Of a DNA stretch of 64,000 bases, positions 32,684-42,045 are shown in pieces (position 1 is the first letter of the stretch; the number at the start of each line of letters is the position of its first letter). Where the stretch lies: assembly GCF_014650875.1 (NCBI RefSeq), contig NZ_BMVU01000021.1:62001-126000 (forward strand), written 5' to 3'. The translations under genes were made by a program, and so were the position numbers. Under the pieces are notes generated by a model that saw only the letters and a program-made list of their open reading frames with translations, was not told the origin of the DNA and searched no databases. The DNA comes from Streptomyces minutiscleroticus. GTDB taxonomy: Bacteria; Actinomycetota; Actinomycetes; Streptomycetales; Streptomycetaceae.

Positions 32684-35600
32684 TCACTCACCACCGGTCC
32701 GGTCCGGCGCCCGCACCGTGCGTGTCAGACGCGGGACGATCAGTGCGACGGCGAGCAGGGGCAGCGCGAACGCGGCGATCAGCAGGGCGGAGGGCAGCTC
32801 CACCCGCACGGGCGGCACGGGCCGCTCGGCCCGCGCCGTCAGCACGATCAGCGGGACGACCGCCCGCGTCAGCAGAGCGCCGAGCGCCCAGCCCGCCGCC
32901 ACCGCGACCAGTACGAGGAAGCCCTGCTCGGCGGCGACCACCCGCAGCAGCGCGCGCCGTGACGCGCCCAGGGCGCTCAGCACCGCCAGTTCGCGCGCCC
33001 GCTCCCTCGTCGCCGCGACCGAGGCGACCGCGAAGCCGACGACGGCGAGGGCCGCCGCCGCCCCCGCCGCCACGGGCAGCACCGACAGAGGGCCGATGAC
33101 CAGGGGGTCGTCGCGCAACGCCGCGCGTTCCTCCGCCCTGACCGTCACCGAGGGCACGTCGCCGCGGGCCCGCAGGGCCGCCGCGGTGCGCGGCGCCTGC
33201 CCCGGCTCCGCGGCCAGCCACCACTCGGTCGGCCGCAGCCCCGCCAGGCGGGCGTCGGCCAGCACACCGTTCAGCGTGCTCAGGTCCACCACGAGGGCGC
33301 CGCCGTCGGTGCCGGGCGCCTCGGCCGCGGTGGTGGGCAGGGCCCGGACGGCGGCGGCGATCCGGACGCGCACCTGCGTGCCCGCCAGCGGGACGCCCAC
33401 CGTGTCGCCCACCCGGGCGTCGACCGCGTCCAGGAACGCGTCCGTGACCAGCGCCGCGACGGTGTCCGCCGGCGGTCCCGCCGCCCGCAGCTCCACCGCG
33501 GCGTCGCGGGAGCCGTCCGTGCCGTCGTCCCGGGCCGGTTCGTGGCCGGTGTCGTACCGGACGGACAACGGTGTGTCCGCGTCGGACCGCGGGGCCTGTG
33601 CCCGGGAGGGGCTGCCGCCCGGTCGCGGCGCGCCCGGCGGGTCCGCGGCGTCCGTGCTCGTCCGGGCGGTCCAGCCGTCCGCGCCCGCCGTCACGGGCAC
33701 CCGTACGACCCCGCCGCTCTCCACCGTCGCGGCGACGCGGGTGAGGGAGAGCCGGTGCCGCTCGGCCCGCCGCGGCACCGGGTAGTCGGCCCGCACGCCC
33801 GTGAGGCGCAAGGGGGCGGCCGGTCCCGCGGCGCGTGCCGGTCCCGTCCCGGCGGCGAGGTCCGCCTCCAGGACGTGGTCCTCCCCGTCGGCGCGCACAT
33901 TGCCCAGGGGCAGGTCGTGGGGCACGCCGTAGCGGTCGGTCAGGGTCACCGAGAGCCGGTCGGTCACCGCGCCCGTCCCGGCCCGGCCGCGGGAGTCCAG
34001 GGCCTCCAGCCGTACGGTGAGCCGCAGCCGGGCCGCGTCCCCGGGCAGGGCGAACCCGGCCTTCCCCCTGCTCCTCGTCCCCGCCGGGCGCAGGTTCGTC
34101 AGTGTGTCCTCCAGGGGCTCGTCCGCCAGGTCGCCGCGCAGCCGCATCACGCGGGCCGCGGCCGGGGCGTCGACGGCAAGCACCGTCGCCTCCTTGTCCC
34201 CCGGCAGGGACGCGTCGGCCCGGTGCGCCGGCATGACGGCGGACACGCCGTCGAGGCGGTCGAACAGACCTCCCTGCCCCAGGGCCGGCACGTCCATGTC
34301 GTCCACGCGCACGTCCGCTCCCGCGGCGAAGTCGGCCTGCTCGCGCTGCGAGCGGTTCCAGCTCGCGTGCTCGCCGAGCGCGAAGACGCCGGTCGACACG
34401 GCGACGACGAGCAGGAGCACCGGCGCGGTCGCGCGTGCCGTCCGCCGCGCCAGCTGCCAGCCCACCAGCGCCAGGGGCAGCCCCCGGGTCCGCGCCGCCC
34501 GACGCTCCGCCAGGCGTACGGCCGGCGGCACCAGGCGCAGCAGGAGGACGGCCCCCGCCAGCAGGCACAGCGCGGGAGCCACCACGAGGACGGGGTCCAC
34601 CCCCAGGGCCGTGCCGGTGTCCCGGGCGGGTGCGCCCGGCTCCGCCGTCCGGCCTAGCAGCTGCCAGCAGGCCAGGCCCGCCAGTGCCACCAGGGCGACG
34701 TCCGCGCCCGCCTGCACGGCCGCGGGCAGGGACCGCTGCCGTCCGGGCACCGCCCCCCGTCCCTCGGAGGCCGCCGTGCGCCGCAGTGCCGGTGCCGTCA
34801 GGGCCGCCGCGCACACCAGGGCGGTGAGCGCGGCGGCCGACCACACCGTGGGCATGTGGACGTCGAGCCTCACCCCAGCCCGGGCCAGTTCCCCCTGCCC
34901 GGCCAGTCGGCGTACCAGCCGACCGGTCACCAGGGGCGCCGCCACGGCGGCGGGCGCCGCCAGCAGCGCGGCCTCCGCCGCGGCGAGCCCGGCGACGGCG
35001 CTCCGGGAGGCGCCCCTCGCCCGCAGCCACACCGTCTCCGCCGCGCGGTCGGCCGCGAGCAGCCCGGACACCACCAGCAGGGCGAGCGAGGCCAGCAGCG
35101 CCAGCTGCACACCGCTGACGAGCAGCGAGGAACGCGTCACGAGGAGGGACCGCTGGAGTTCGTCCAGGAGGGCCGGCAACTCGCTGGCGGCCGACACCTT
35201 GTGGGCGCGGTCGGCTTCCTCCAGCTGCGCCACCGCCCGCTCGACGGCGCGGCGCAGTCCGTCCGCGCGGTCCTCGGTGACGGTGCCGAACCGGGCCCGC
35301 CCCTGCCACACCGTCTCGGCCGCCGGAACGCGGCCCGAGGCGAAGGCGGCCGGGTCGGTCAGCATCGGCCCGTACGAGGTGAACGACAGCGTCCGCACAC
35401 CGCGTCCGCCCAGCGGGTCGAGCCGCCAGTAGGAGGAGGCGGCGTCGCGCGGCCGGTAGGTGCCGGTCAGCCGTACCCGCAGGCTCCCGCCGTCGAGCCG
35501 GCCGGAGAGCGCGACCTCGTCCCCCGGGCGGAGCCCGAGCGTGGCGGCCGCCGTCTCGGGCAGTGCCACGGGGACCGGACGGCCGTCCTCCGGCGCCCCG

Positions 35601-36016
35601 GGGAGGGACCCCCGTACGACGGTGACGCGCTCACGGTCGAGCGTGGCGAGCAGGGTCAGGTCCGGGTGGTCCGGGCGCGCGGTGCCCGACGGGGAGAGGG
35701 ACGGCGGCAGACCGTACGAAGCGGACCGGAGGCTCGACGACACGTCCACCGGCAGTCCGTCGTAGGCGCGGACGACGGTCCTCCGCACCCGGGCGTCCGT
35801 CTCCGGGTCCGCCTCGTCCCCGGCGCGCACGGAGACCTCGAACAGGGCCCGGCCGGACGTGGGGTCCTCCAGTGCGCGGCGCAGGCCCGCGTCCCCGACC
35901 GCCGACCCGAACGCCACGAGCACGGCGACCGCGCAGGTCGTCAGGGTGACCGACAGCAGTGCGGCCGTCAGCAGCAGACGGTGGGCGCGCAGCCGCAGAA
36001 AGACGAGGCTCCCCAA
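32684..36016 (-). CDS. FtsX-like ABC permease
   Basis: 1110 residues from TTG 36016, chosen because GGGGAGTGGGG precedes it and the first membrane helix (LRAHRLLLTAALLSVTLTTCAVAVLVAFG) then starts near the N-terminus. GTG 36115 is in frame but adds a low-complexity stretch. The protein has long outer regions and two FtsX bundles; the last ends AATRERARELAVLSALGASRRALLRVVAAEQGFLVLVAVAAGW, the classic FtsX coupling region. First gene of the three-gene minus-strand operon, divergent from another ATPase gene. Confidence 0.88.
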   Translation of the reverse strand: MGSLVFLRLRAHRLLLTAALLSVTLTTCAVAVLVAFGSAVGDAGLRRALEDPTSGRALFEVSVRAGDEADPETDARVRRTVVRAYDGLPVDVSSSLRSASYGLPPSLSPSGTARPDHPDLTLLATLDRERVTVVRGSLPGAPEDGRPVPVALPETAAATLGLRPGDEVALSGRLDGGSLRVRLTGTYRPRDAASSYWRLDPLGGRGVRTLSFTSYGPMLTDPAAFASGRVPAAETVWQGRARFGTVTEDRADGLRRAVERAVAQLEEADRAHKVSAASELPALLDELQRSLLVTRSSLLVSGVQLALLASLALLVVSGLLAADRAAETVWLRARGASRSAVAGLAAAEAALLAAPAAVAAPLVTGRLVRRLAGQGELARAGVRLDVHMPTVWSAAALTALVCAAALTAPALRRTAASEGRGAVPGRQRSLPAAVQAGADVALVALAGLACWQLLGRTAEPGAPARDTGTALGVDPVLVVAPALCLLAGAVLLLRLVPPAVRLAERRAARTRGLPLALVGWQLARRTARATAPVLLLVVAVSTGVFALGEHASWNRSQREQADFAAGADVRVDDMDVPALGQGGLFDRLDGVSAVMPAHRADASLPGDKEATVLAVDAPAAARVMRLRGDLADEPLEDTLTNLRPAGTRSRGKAGFALPGDAARLRLTVRLEALDSRGRAGTGAVTDRLSVTLTDRYGVPHDLPLGNVRADGEDHVLEADLAAGTGPARAAGPAAPLRLTGVRADYPVPRRAERHRLSLTRVAATVESGGVVRVPVTAGADGWTARTSTDAADPPGAPRPGGSPSRAQAPRSDADTPLSVRYDTGHEPARDDGTDGSRDAAVELRAAGPPADTVAALVTDAFLDAVDARVGDTVGVPLAGTQVRVRIAAAVRALPTTAAEAPGTDGGALVVDLSTLNGVLADARLAGLRPTEWWLAAEPGQAPRTAAALRARGDVPSVTVRAEERAALRDDPLVIGPLSVLPVAAGAAAALAVVGFAVASVAATRERARELAVLSALGASRRALLRVVAAEQGFLVLVAVAAGWALGALLTRAVVPLIVLTARAERPVPPVRVELPSALLIAAFALPLLAVALIVPRLTRTVRAPDRTGGE

Positions 36017-36147
36017 CCGTTCCCCACTCCCCCGTGGCCCGCACGACGTGCCCGGACCGTCGCTTCGCACCACCGGGACGCGACCGGAACCGCCTGCCGC
36101 CGGCCCGCGGCGCACGCGTCCGCCCTGGCCCGGCCCGAAGTACGCCG

Positions 36148-36176
36148 ATCATTACACCGGCGGCCCCGTTTGCCAA
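36148..36176 (-). promoter_or_regulatory. promoter of the ABC permease operon
   Basis: On the minus strand TTGGCA (36176-36171) is followed after 16-17 bases by TAATGAT. It is the only AT-rich patch in the divergent region and points toward the permease genes. Confidence 0.5.
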
Positions 36177-36251
36177 CAGTGGGCAGCCCCCGTCCACTTG
36201 GTGCGCTCCCGTCGCCCCCGGCGCACGCGACCCGTCGTTAAGCTGACGGCC

Positions 36252-37022
36252 ATGAGTGAGGAACCGGGGGCGGGGCACGGCGCGGGGAGCCAGGACACAC
36301 GGTCCGGCGCGATGGTCGTCGTCGAGAACCTCGCGCGCACCTACGGCAGCGGAGCGACGGCCGTCCACGCGGTGCGCGACGTCTCCTTCAGCGTGGCACG
36401 CGGTGAACTCGTCGCCCTGCGGGGGCGTTCCGGGTCCGGCAAGACCACCCTGCTCAACCTCATCGGCGGCCTCGACCGCCCCGACTCCGGCCGCGTCCTG
36501 GTCGACGGCGGCTCCCTCACGGACCTGGGCGAGCGCGAACTGCTCGCGCTGCGCCGCGACCGCATCGGCTTCGTCTTCCAGTCCTTCGGGCTCCTGCCCG
36601 TCCTCACGGCCGCCGAGAACGTGGGCGTCCCGCTGCGGCTGCGCAGGGCCGGCCGCAGCGAGCGCGAGGAGCGCGTCGCCCTGCTGCTCGATCTGGTCGG
36701 TCTCACCGACCACGCGGCGCAGCGCCCGGGAGAGCTGTCCGGCGGCCAGCAGCAGCGCGTCGCCCTCGCCCGCGCCCTCGCCAACCGCCCCGCCCTCGTC
36801 ATCGCGGACGAGCCCACCGGGCAGCTCGACGCGGAGACCGGACGCGCCGTCATGGAGCTCCTGCGCGCGATCGTCCGCAGCGAGGGCGTCACCGCCGTGG
36901 TGGCCACCCACGATCCCCAGCTCTTCGCCCTCGCCGACCGCGTCCTGGAGCTTCGCGACGGCCGCGTCGTCGGTGACACCGGGCCCGGACCGCACGGCCG
37001 GGACCTCGCCACGGCCACCTGA
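36252..37022 (+). CDS. ABC transporter ATPase, MacB/LolD type
   Basis: 256 residues from ATG 36252. Walker A is GRSGSGKT (58-65), signature LSGGQQ (162-167), Walker B LVIADEP (182-188). No ribosome binding site is visible, but TTAAGCT ends 7 bases before the ATG, as in leaderless Streptomyces transcripts. It is divergent from the FtsX permease operon and probably supplies or replaces its ATPase; the permeases have two ATPase genes around them. A perfect 36-bp palindrome follows. Confidence 0.92.
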   Translation: MSEEPGAGHGAGSQDTRSGAMVVVENLARTYGSGATAVHAVRDVSFSVARGELVALRGRSGSGKTTLLNLIGGLDRPDSGRVLVDGGSLTDLGERELLALRRDRIGFVFQSFGLLPVLTAAENVGVPLRLRRAGRSEREERVALLLDLVGLTDHAAQRPGELSGGQQQRVALARALANRPALVIADEPTGQLDAETGRAVMELLRAIVRSEGVTAVVATHDPQLFALADRVLELRDGRVVGDTGPGPHGRDLATAT

Positions 37023-37076
37023 CGCGCCGCGCTCCGACGCCGGAAGGGGCGTCCGTGCCGACCCGCCGCACGGCGA

Positions 37077-37112
37077 AGGCCCCGTTCGCTCCGCGCGGAG
37101 CGAACGGGGCCT
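37077..37112. terminator. 36-bp perfect palindrome, bidirectional terminator
   Basis: A perfect palindrome (AGGCCCCGTTCGCTCCGC and its complement) between the convergent ATPase and GlsB-type genes. In RNA it folds into a stem of up to 16 bp from either strand. Confidence 0.88.
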
Positions 37113-37125
37113 CGGCCTGCCGGGG

Positions 37126-37386
37126 TCAGGCGCGTCGTCGGGCCCACATCGGGGTGACGAGGGCGATGAGGACAGCGGCGATGCCGATCTGGAAGATGTG
37201 ACGGATCCAGTCGATACCACCGGTGTCACGGACACCGACCGCGGAGGCCAGGAGGTTGCCGACGACCGCACCGACGATACCGAGGATGACCGTCAGCCAC
37301 AGCGGGATGGGCTGACGCCCGGGGAGGACGAGTTTCGCCAGAAGCCCGATGATGAGTCCCGCGATGATGGCCCAGAGAAATGACAT
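37126..37386 (-). CDS. GlsB/YeaQ/YmgE-family small membrane protein
   Basis: 86 residues from ATG 37386, with AAGGAG upstream. Three membrane helices are seen (FLWAIIAGLIIGLLAKLVLPG, WLTVILGIVGAVVGNLLA, IFQIGIAAVLIALVTPMWA) with the family's Gly-rich spacing and LPG turn. Members are often labelled transglycosylase-associated and are induced by stress; the activity is unknown. Confidence 0.93.
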   Translation of the reverse strand: MSFLWAIIAGLIIGLLAKLVLPGRQPIPLWLTVILGIVGAVVGNLLASAVGVRDTGGIDWIRHIFQIGIAAVLIALVTPMWARRRA

Positions 37387-37621
37387 GGCCACTCCTTACG
37401 TCCCAAAGATCGATTTCTCGTTACGACCCCCGTCTACCCCGGGTTCACGACTCCAAGCGGGCGCGATGCGCGATCGGGCCGGACCGGGGCGCGCGCCCTT
37501 CTGCGCGGGCGCCGGGAGAACGCCCGCTTCCGCCCGTCCTCGTCGACGTCCGCGGTGCGTGTTCCGGACGGTCACCCGGCCGGTCCGTTTGCCCCGGGGA
37601 ACGTACGGGCAATCAGCGTCC

Positions 37622-38746
37622 ATGCAGCCCCGCCCCGTTCCGGTTCGGGCCGTCCTCACCGTCATCGGCTTGGTACTGGCCACCTACATCGCATGGCATC
37701 TGGTGGTGGAGACCCGCCGGGTGCTGGTGTGGACCGTGATCGCACTGTTCTTCGCCGTCGCCCTGCACCCCGCCGTCGGCAGGGTGGAGCGGTGGGTGCC
37801 CCGCTGCCGCCGGGCGGTGGCGACCCTGCTGGTGTTCGCAGTGGCGACCGTGGCCGTCGGGGCGCTGGTCGCCCTGTTCGTGACCCCGCTCGTCCAGGAG
37901 GGCACACGGCTCGCGGGCCGTCTGCCCGAGCTGATCGAGGACGCCCGGGCCGGCCGCGGACCGGTCGGGAACCTGCTCGAACGCACCCACGTCCTGCAGT
38001 ACGTCCAGCGGCACGGCGACGACGTCCGCGACTTCGCCGCCGGGCTGGGCACGCCCACCCTGGCCTTCGTCCGCGGCGCCGCGACCACTCTGGCGGGCGT
38101 CGTCACGGTCTTCGTCCTGGCCTACCTCATGGTGCTGGAGGGACCCAAGGTCGTCGACGGCGCGCTCGCGCTGGTGGACGAGGTGCGTGCGGCCCGCATC
38201 CGCCGCGTGGGTGCCGCGTGCGCCCGCACGGTCACCGGTTATCTGACCGGCAACCTGCTGATCAGTGTCATCTGCGGCGTACTGACGTACATCGCGCTGC
38301 TGGTGGCCGGCGTCCCGTTCGCCGGCCTGATCGCCCTCTTCGTCGCGGTCGCCGACCTCATCCCCCTGGTCGGCGCCACCCTCGGCGCCGTCGTCGCCGG
38401 TCTCGCGGCCTTCCTCCACTCGGTCCCCGCCGGCATCGGCATGATCGTCTTCTTCGTCGTCTACCAGCAGGTCGAGAACCACCTTCTCCAGCCGGTCATC
38501 CTCTCCCGCACCGTGAAGCTCAACCCGCTCACCGTGCTGCTGGCCATCCTCCTCGCCACCGACCTCGCCGGCATCCTCGGCGCGCTGCTCGCCATCCCCG
38601 TCGCCGGCATGGTCAAAGTGATCCTCCAGGACGTCTGGTCCCACCGCCACGGCCGCCCCGTGGAGCTGCCCGTGCACGGCGACGACGCCCCACCGTCCCG
38701 CTCCACCGAACCGTCCCCGGAGAGCGGCACGGACCCGGCGCGGTGA
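37622..38746 (+). CDS. AI-2E family transporter-like permease
   Basis: 374 residues from ATG 37622. About eight helices. The family signatures are present: ALFFAVALHPAVGRVERW near the N-terminus, and FVAVADLIPLVGATLGAVVAGLAAF with VYQQVENHLLQPVILSRTVKLNPL in the C-terminal half. Members (PF01594) include TqsA and sodium/proton antiporters; the name does not prove autoinducer export. The tail after residue 340 is cytoplasmic and Pro/Ser-rich. Single gene. Confidence 0.93.
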   Translation: MQPRPVPVRAVLTVIGLVLATYIAWHLVVETRRVLVWTVIALFFAVALHPAVGRVERWVPRCRRAVATLLVFAVATVAVGALVALFVTPLVQEGTRLAGRLPELIEDARAGRGPVGNLLERTHVLQYVQRHGDDVRDFAAGLGTPTLAFVRGAATTLAGVVTVFVLAYLMVLEGPKVVDGALALVDEVRAARIRRVGAACARTVTGYLTGNLLISVICGVLTYIALLVAGVPFAGLIALFVAVADLIPLVGATLGAVVAGLAAFLHSVPAGIGMIVFFVVYQQVENHLLQPVILSRTVKLNPLTVLLAILLATDLAGILGALLAIPVAGMVKVILQDVWSHRHGRPVELPVHGDDAPPSRSTEPSPESGTDPAR

Positions 38747-38796
38747 CCGGGACCGGCCTCCCGGAAAGGCCCGTACCAGCGATCCGATGAACCGGT

Positions 38797-38825
38797 CTAC
38801 CGGATGGCCGGTAGGTCACTAGAAT
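38797..38825 (+). promoter_or_regulatory. GntR autoregulatory operator and -10
   Basis: CTACCGG (38797-38803) and CCGGTAG (38808-38814) are inverted around four bases, covering the expected -35. TAGAAT at 38820-38825 is a good -10. The site lies 47-64 bases upstream of the FadR-type gene, indicating autorepression. Confidence 0.62.
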
Positions 38826-38860
38826 CCAGCCATCACGTCACCACCGAAGGAAGGGAATCG

Positions 38861-39574
38861 ATGGCCGAACTCGCCAGGATCACGGTCGAGCCGCGGGAGC
38901 CACTGGCGACCGAGGTGTCCCGCCGCCTGATCGACTACCTGATGTCCGGCGAGGTGCAGCCCGGCGACCGCATCCCCTCCGAGCGGCAGCTGACCGAGAT
39001 GCTCGGGGTGAACCGGCCCACCGTGCGCGAGGCGATCAAGTCGCTGGGCTTCCTCGGCCTGCTGGAGATCCGCCAGTCCAGCGGGACCTACTTCCGCGGC
39101 ACCGGTTCGGATGTGCTGTACCGCCTGTTCGAGCTGGGTCTGGTGCTCGGCGATCGGGGCGCCCGCGACATGGTGCAGGCCCGCGCGGAGCTGGAGGTCA
39201 CCGTCGCGGGACTGGCCGCGCAGGCGCGCGACGAGGCGGGCGTCGAACTGCTGCGCGCCCGCCTCGCCGCCATGCGCGAGTGTCCGGACGAGGAGTTCCC
39301 CGAGGCGGACACGGCCTTCCACGCGGCCCTCGGCGAACTGGCCGGAAACACGGTGCTGCGGGACATGCTCAAGGGCGTGCGGGCGATGATCCAGCGCGGC
39401 TGGGTGGAGCGCACCGGCGCCGTCCGGTCCCGCGAGACGGCCTACGCCGACCACGTACCGATCTTCGAAGCGGTCGAGAAGGGCGACGCCGAGGCCGCCC
39501 GCGCGGCCATGGCCCACCACATGGACGGCGCGTCCCGGCGCCTGATGGAGGCCCTCGACCAGCGCCAGGCGTGA
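38861..39574 (+). CDS. GntR-family (FadR subgroup) transcriptional regulator
   Basis: 237 residues from ATG 38861, with GAAGGAAGG upstream. Residues 12-75 are the winged helix (LATEVSRRLIDYLMSGEVQPGDRIPSERQLTEMLGVNRPTVREAIKSLGFLGLLEIRQSSGTYF). The all-helical FCD domain follows, with metal-binding histidines in FHAALGELAGN and ADHVPIFEAV ... AHHMDGA. FadR-type proteins sense carboxylic acids. There is no catabolic gene beside it; the targets are elsewhere or only itself. Confidence 0.93.
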   Translation: MAELARITVEPREPLATEVSRRLIDYLMSGEVQPGDRIPSERQLTEMLGVNRPTVREAIKSLGFLGLLEIRQSSGTYFRGTGSDVLYRLFELGLVLGDRGARDMVQARAELEVTVAGLAAQARDEAGVELLRARLAAMRECPDEEFPEADTAFHAALGELAGNTVLRDMLKGVRAMIQRGWVERTGAVRSRETAYADHVPIFEAVEKGDAEAARAAMAHHMDGASRRLMEALDQRQA

Positions 39575-40021
39575 CCCGCCTCGGGGCCGCCGGACGGGTT
39601 CCGGCCGAATGCCCCGGGGAAAGCGCCCCGGAAGCGTGTGTGCGGGAGTTACGGAGCGGAGGACGCCGCCTCTCCGGACCGGCCGGGGTGACCTGCGCGG
39701 GCACCCGCCGGCGCCTCCGTTCGCGATGCGACATCCGCCCCTCGCGCCACGAATACACCGATGTCCGCACATCGCGCACCCGTGGGATCCGGCGGCCGCC
39801 GGTGTGAGCGGAGGCGCGAGTGGCGTGGTCAGCGCCCTTCGCACCGCGCCTTCGGGAGCGGGCGCGGTACCGAGGGGGACGGGGTCCGCGCGGCCGGGGC
39901 GCGCTCCCGGCCGGTTCGCGTCGCCGCCCTGAGGCCGCAGTGATTGCGGATGTCCGCACGGGCACCCGGGTCGTGCATCGCAGAAGCGAGCAACTCCCCC
40001 ACAGACCGAAGGAGATGCACG
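39575..40021. other. intergenic stretch, no supported gene
   Basis: About 447 bp. It contains a small hairpin, CGATGTCCGCACATCG at 39758-39773, and a second GGATGTCCGCAC near 39948. Otherwise nothing recognisable. Confidence 0.45.
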
Positions 40022-40430
40022 ATGAACCGGGTGTTCACACGGACCGCGCTGCCACTCGTGGGCACCGTCGCACTCGCCACCGTTCCGGCCGTGGCGGCCC
40101 AGGCCGCTCCCGCCCAGGCGGCACCCTGCGTACAGAAGATCGCGGTGGTGAACAACGCCGGGTTCGTGCTGTCGTGGGCGGCGAGCACGCGCACCGGCGA
40201 GCAGTCGCCGTCGACGGACGCGTACCCGATCAACCAGACGCGGACCACGGACCTGAACACGACCTCGTTCCCCGAGGGCACCGACGTGCGCCCCGTGGTC
40301 GACGCGGTCGCCGGCACCACGGCCCACGGCCCACGGCAACTCGTACGTGTCCTACTGCGACAACAGGCAGACGGCCACCTACACGGTCACCGGCACCACG
40401 CTCGACCACTCGGTCACCCTGCTCGACTGA
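40022..40430 (+). pseudogene. secreted small protein gene, frameshifted by a 7-bp duplication
   Basis: ATG 40022 follows GAAGGAG and opens a clear signal peptide (NRVFTRTALPLVGTVALATVPAVAAQAAPAQA). The mature part reads CVQKIAVVNNAGFVLSWAAST. At 40321-40334 the heptamer GGCCCAC is present twice in tandem. Removing one copy restores a frame that continues HGNSYVSYCDNRQTATYTVTG and stops at 40430, giving about 133 residues with a second Cys to pair with the first. With both copies the frame runs on into unrelated sequence. Function unknown; a small disulfide-bonded secreted protein. Confidence 0.8.
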
Positions 40431-40579
40431 CACGGTGTGCCGTGCGTCGGCGTGTCCCGGCCCGTGGCCGCCGGGCACGGGACCGGCGGGCGACGGGCCG
40501 GGCGCGGCCCCGGCGTGCGACGGGTCGCCCCGGCCGGACGAGCCGGTCCGCGCGAGGGCCGCACCCCCGTACGTACGGG

Positions 40580-40948
40580 TCAGCCCGCTTCGCTGCCGGA
40601 GACCCCGTCGACCGCCTCCACGGGGGCGGTCAGGTAGGCCGAGGTGCCGGTGAGGTCGAGCAGGCGGTCGAGGAAGCACGGCCGGCTGTCCAGACGGAGG
40701 CCGACGCCGAGGGCGCGGGCGTGGCGGTGGACCATCAGCAGCGCCGACAGGCCCGTCGAGTCGATCCACGTCAGCCGCTCGAAGTCCAGCCGCAGCCGGC
40801 GGACGACCGTGCCCGGGGTGAGGTGCGTGACGACGGTGCGGACGAGCCTGTCCCGCGTACTGTGGTCGAGGTCGCCGGTGACCTCGACGATCAGCACGTT
40901 CGGCATGAGGGTGACGACGAGGCCGAACTCGGGCGCGGGAGTGGTCAT
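40580..40948 (-). CDS. STAS-domain anti-sigma factor antagonist
   Basis: 122 residues from ATG 40948, overlapping the previous gene's stop as ATGA. The STAS fold runs LIVEVTGDLDHSTRDRLVRTVV ... VRRLRLDFERLTWIDSTGLSALLMVHRHARALG; S64 in DSTGL is the usual phosphorylated serine. In RsbV/SpoIIAA-type switches the dephosphorylated protein binds the anti-sigma kinase and frees sigma. As the third gene of a phosphatase / B12-sensor / STAS operon it is the likely substrate of the PP2C enzyme. No anti-sigma kinase is encoded nearby. Confidence 0.93.
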   Translation of the reverse strand: MTTPAPEFGLVVTLMPNVLIVEVTGDLDHSTRDRLVRTVVTHLTPGTVVRRLRLDFERLTWIDSTGLSALLMVHRHARALGVGLRLDSRPCFLDRLLDLTGTSAYLTAPVEAVDGVSGSEAG

Positions 40949-42045
40949 GCGACGCCCCCAGGACCCGGTGCGGTTTCTCCCGGGCCGGGGCGCGGACGGG
41001 CCGCGACCGCGGCGGCCCCCTCGCGGAGCAGGGCCGTGGCGCGCGGGAAGTCGCGGAGCTGCCGGGCGATGAGGTCGAGGCCGGGCGGCAGGCACCGCGC
41101 GGAGACCGACCGCGCCTCCAGGACGTCGGCGGTCCAGGTGACGAAGCCGGTGAACAGGTCGGTGTCGTCGACGTAGAGCGCGGTGGCGAGGAAGTCGACG
41201 ATGAAGGCGAAGTCCTCGGCGGTGCGGTGGCGCTGGACGTCGGTGTAGAGCTGCATGGCGGGGGCGTCCTTCTCCAGGTCCGTCAGTGTCTGTTCGACCA
41301 GTCGGGAGCGGGCGCCCACGACCATGGTGTACTCCTGGTCGGCCAGGTGCGGCAGGTCGTCCACCGCCTGGCGGGCCGCCGCCGGGCCCGGTGCCCGCAG
41401 ACCGGCCTCCAGCGCGGCCGCGGCGCCCCGCGCGTCGGCCGCCCACCGGTCGGCGCCGCAGGCGCGGGCGTAGCGGCCGTCGGGTCCGAAGGCCCTGCCG
41501 CCCGCCATGACCGGCATGCCCGCCGCCTGACAGGCGGTGATCACGGCGTGGGCGGTCGGCAGCCTGGCCGGGATCGAGGACGAGAGCAGCACCGCGTCCG
41601 CGCCGGTGCGGTGCAGGTGGTCGATCAGATGCGCCACGGGGATCTGGGGGCCGAGGTAGTCCACCTGCCAACCGTGCAACTGGAGGACCTCCGCGACGAG
41701 GCGGGCCGGGAAGGCGTGCCACTCGCCGTCCACGCACGCCACGGTCACCCGGCCGCGCTGTCGGCGCCGGGCCGAGGCGGCCGGAATCAGCGCGGTGACG
41801 GCCCGCTCGTTGGCGGCGGTGGCCGCGTGCTCCTGGGCGACCGTGATCCGGTTGGCCGCCCAGGCGAGGCCGACCTGTTCCTGGACGGGGGCGACCAGAC
41901 CCAGCAGGAGCGTCTCCTTGTCGAGGCCGGCGTCCAGGCTCTGGCGCAGGACGTCGGTGGTGGTGTACGCGTCGCCGTCGAGGACGGCCTGCCACAGCCG
42001 GTCCCGCAGGCCGGCCGTGACCGCGGTGTCGCCGGAGTCGGTCAT
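40945..42045 (-). CDS. cobalamin-binding protein with CarH-type light-sensing motif
   Basis: 366 residues from ATG 42045, overlapping the phosphatase stop as ATGA. Residues 13-90 form a helical bundle carrying W62, then nine residues, then E72-H73: exactly the Wx9EH signature of adenosylcobalamin photoreceptors (CarH, LitR). Residues 98-200 are a Rossmann-like B12 fold: VTVACVDGEWHAFPARLVAEVL contains E108-x-H110, where H110 would be the lower axial ligand, followed by LLSSSIPARLP and MAGGRAFG. There is no MerR DNA-binding domain. Residues about 215-330 are a further helical domain (AEDFAFIVDFLATALYVDDTDLFTGFVTWTADVLEAR) like that seen in other actinobacterial B12-linked regulators. Encoded between a PP2C phosphatase and a STAS antagonist, it probably controls that switch in response to light or B12. 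Confidence 0.9.
   Translation of the reverse strand: MTDSGDTAVTAGLRDRLWQAVLDGDAYTTTDVLRQSLDAGLDKETLLLGLVAPVQEQVGLAWAANRITVAQEHAATAANERAVTALIPAASARRRQRGRVTVACVDGEWHAFPARLVAEVLQLHGWQVDYLGPQIPVAHLIDHLHRTGADAVLLSSSIPARLPTAHAVITACQAAGMPVMAGGRAFGPDGRYARACGADRWAADARGAAAALEAGLRAPGPAAARQAVDDLPHLADQEYTMVVGARSRLVEQTLTDLEKDAPAMQLYTDVQRHRTAEDFAFIVDFLATALYVDDTDLFTGFVTWTADVLEARSVSARCLPPGLDLIARQLRDFPRATALLREGAAAVAARPRPGPGETAPGPGGVA

Noticed and set aside
37622..38746. Naming the AI-2E family protein as an autoinducer-2 exporter
   Set aside because: Most members of this family have other roles; nothing nearby supports quorum sensing.
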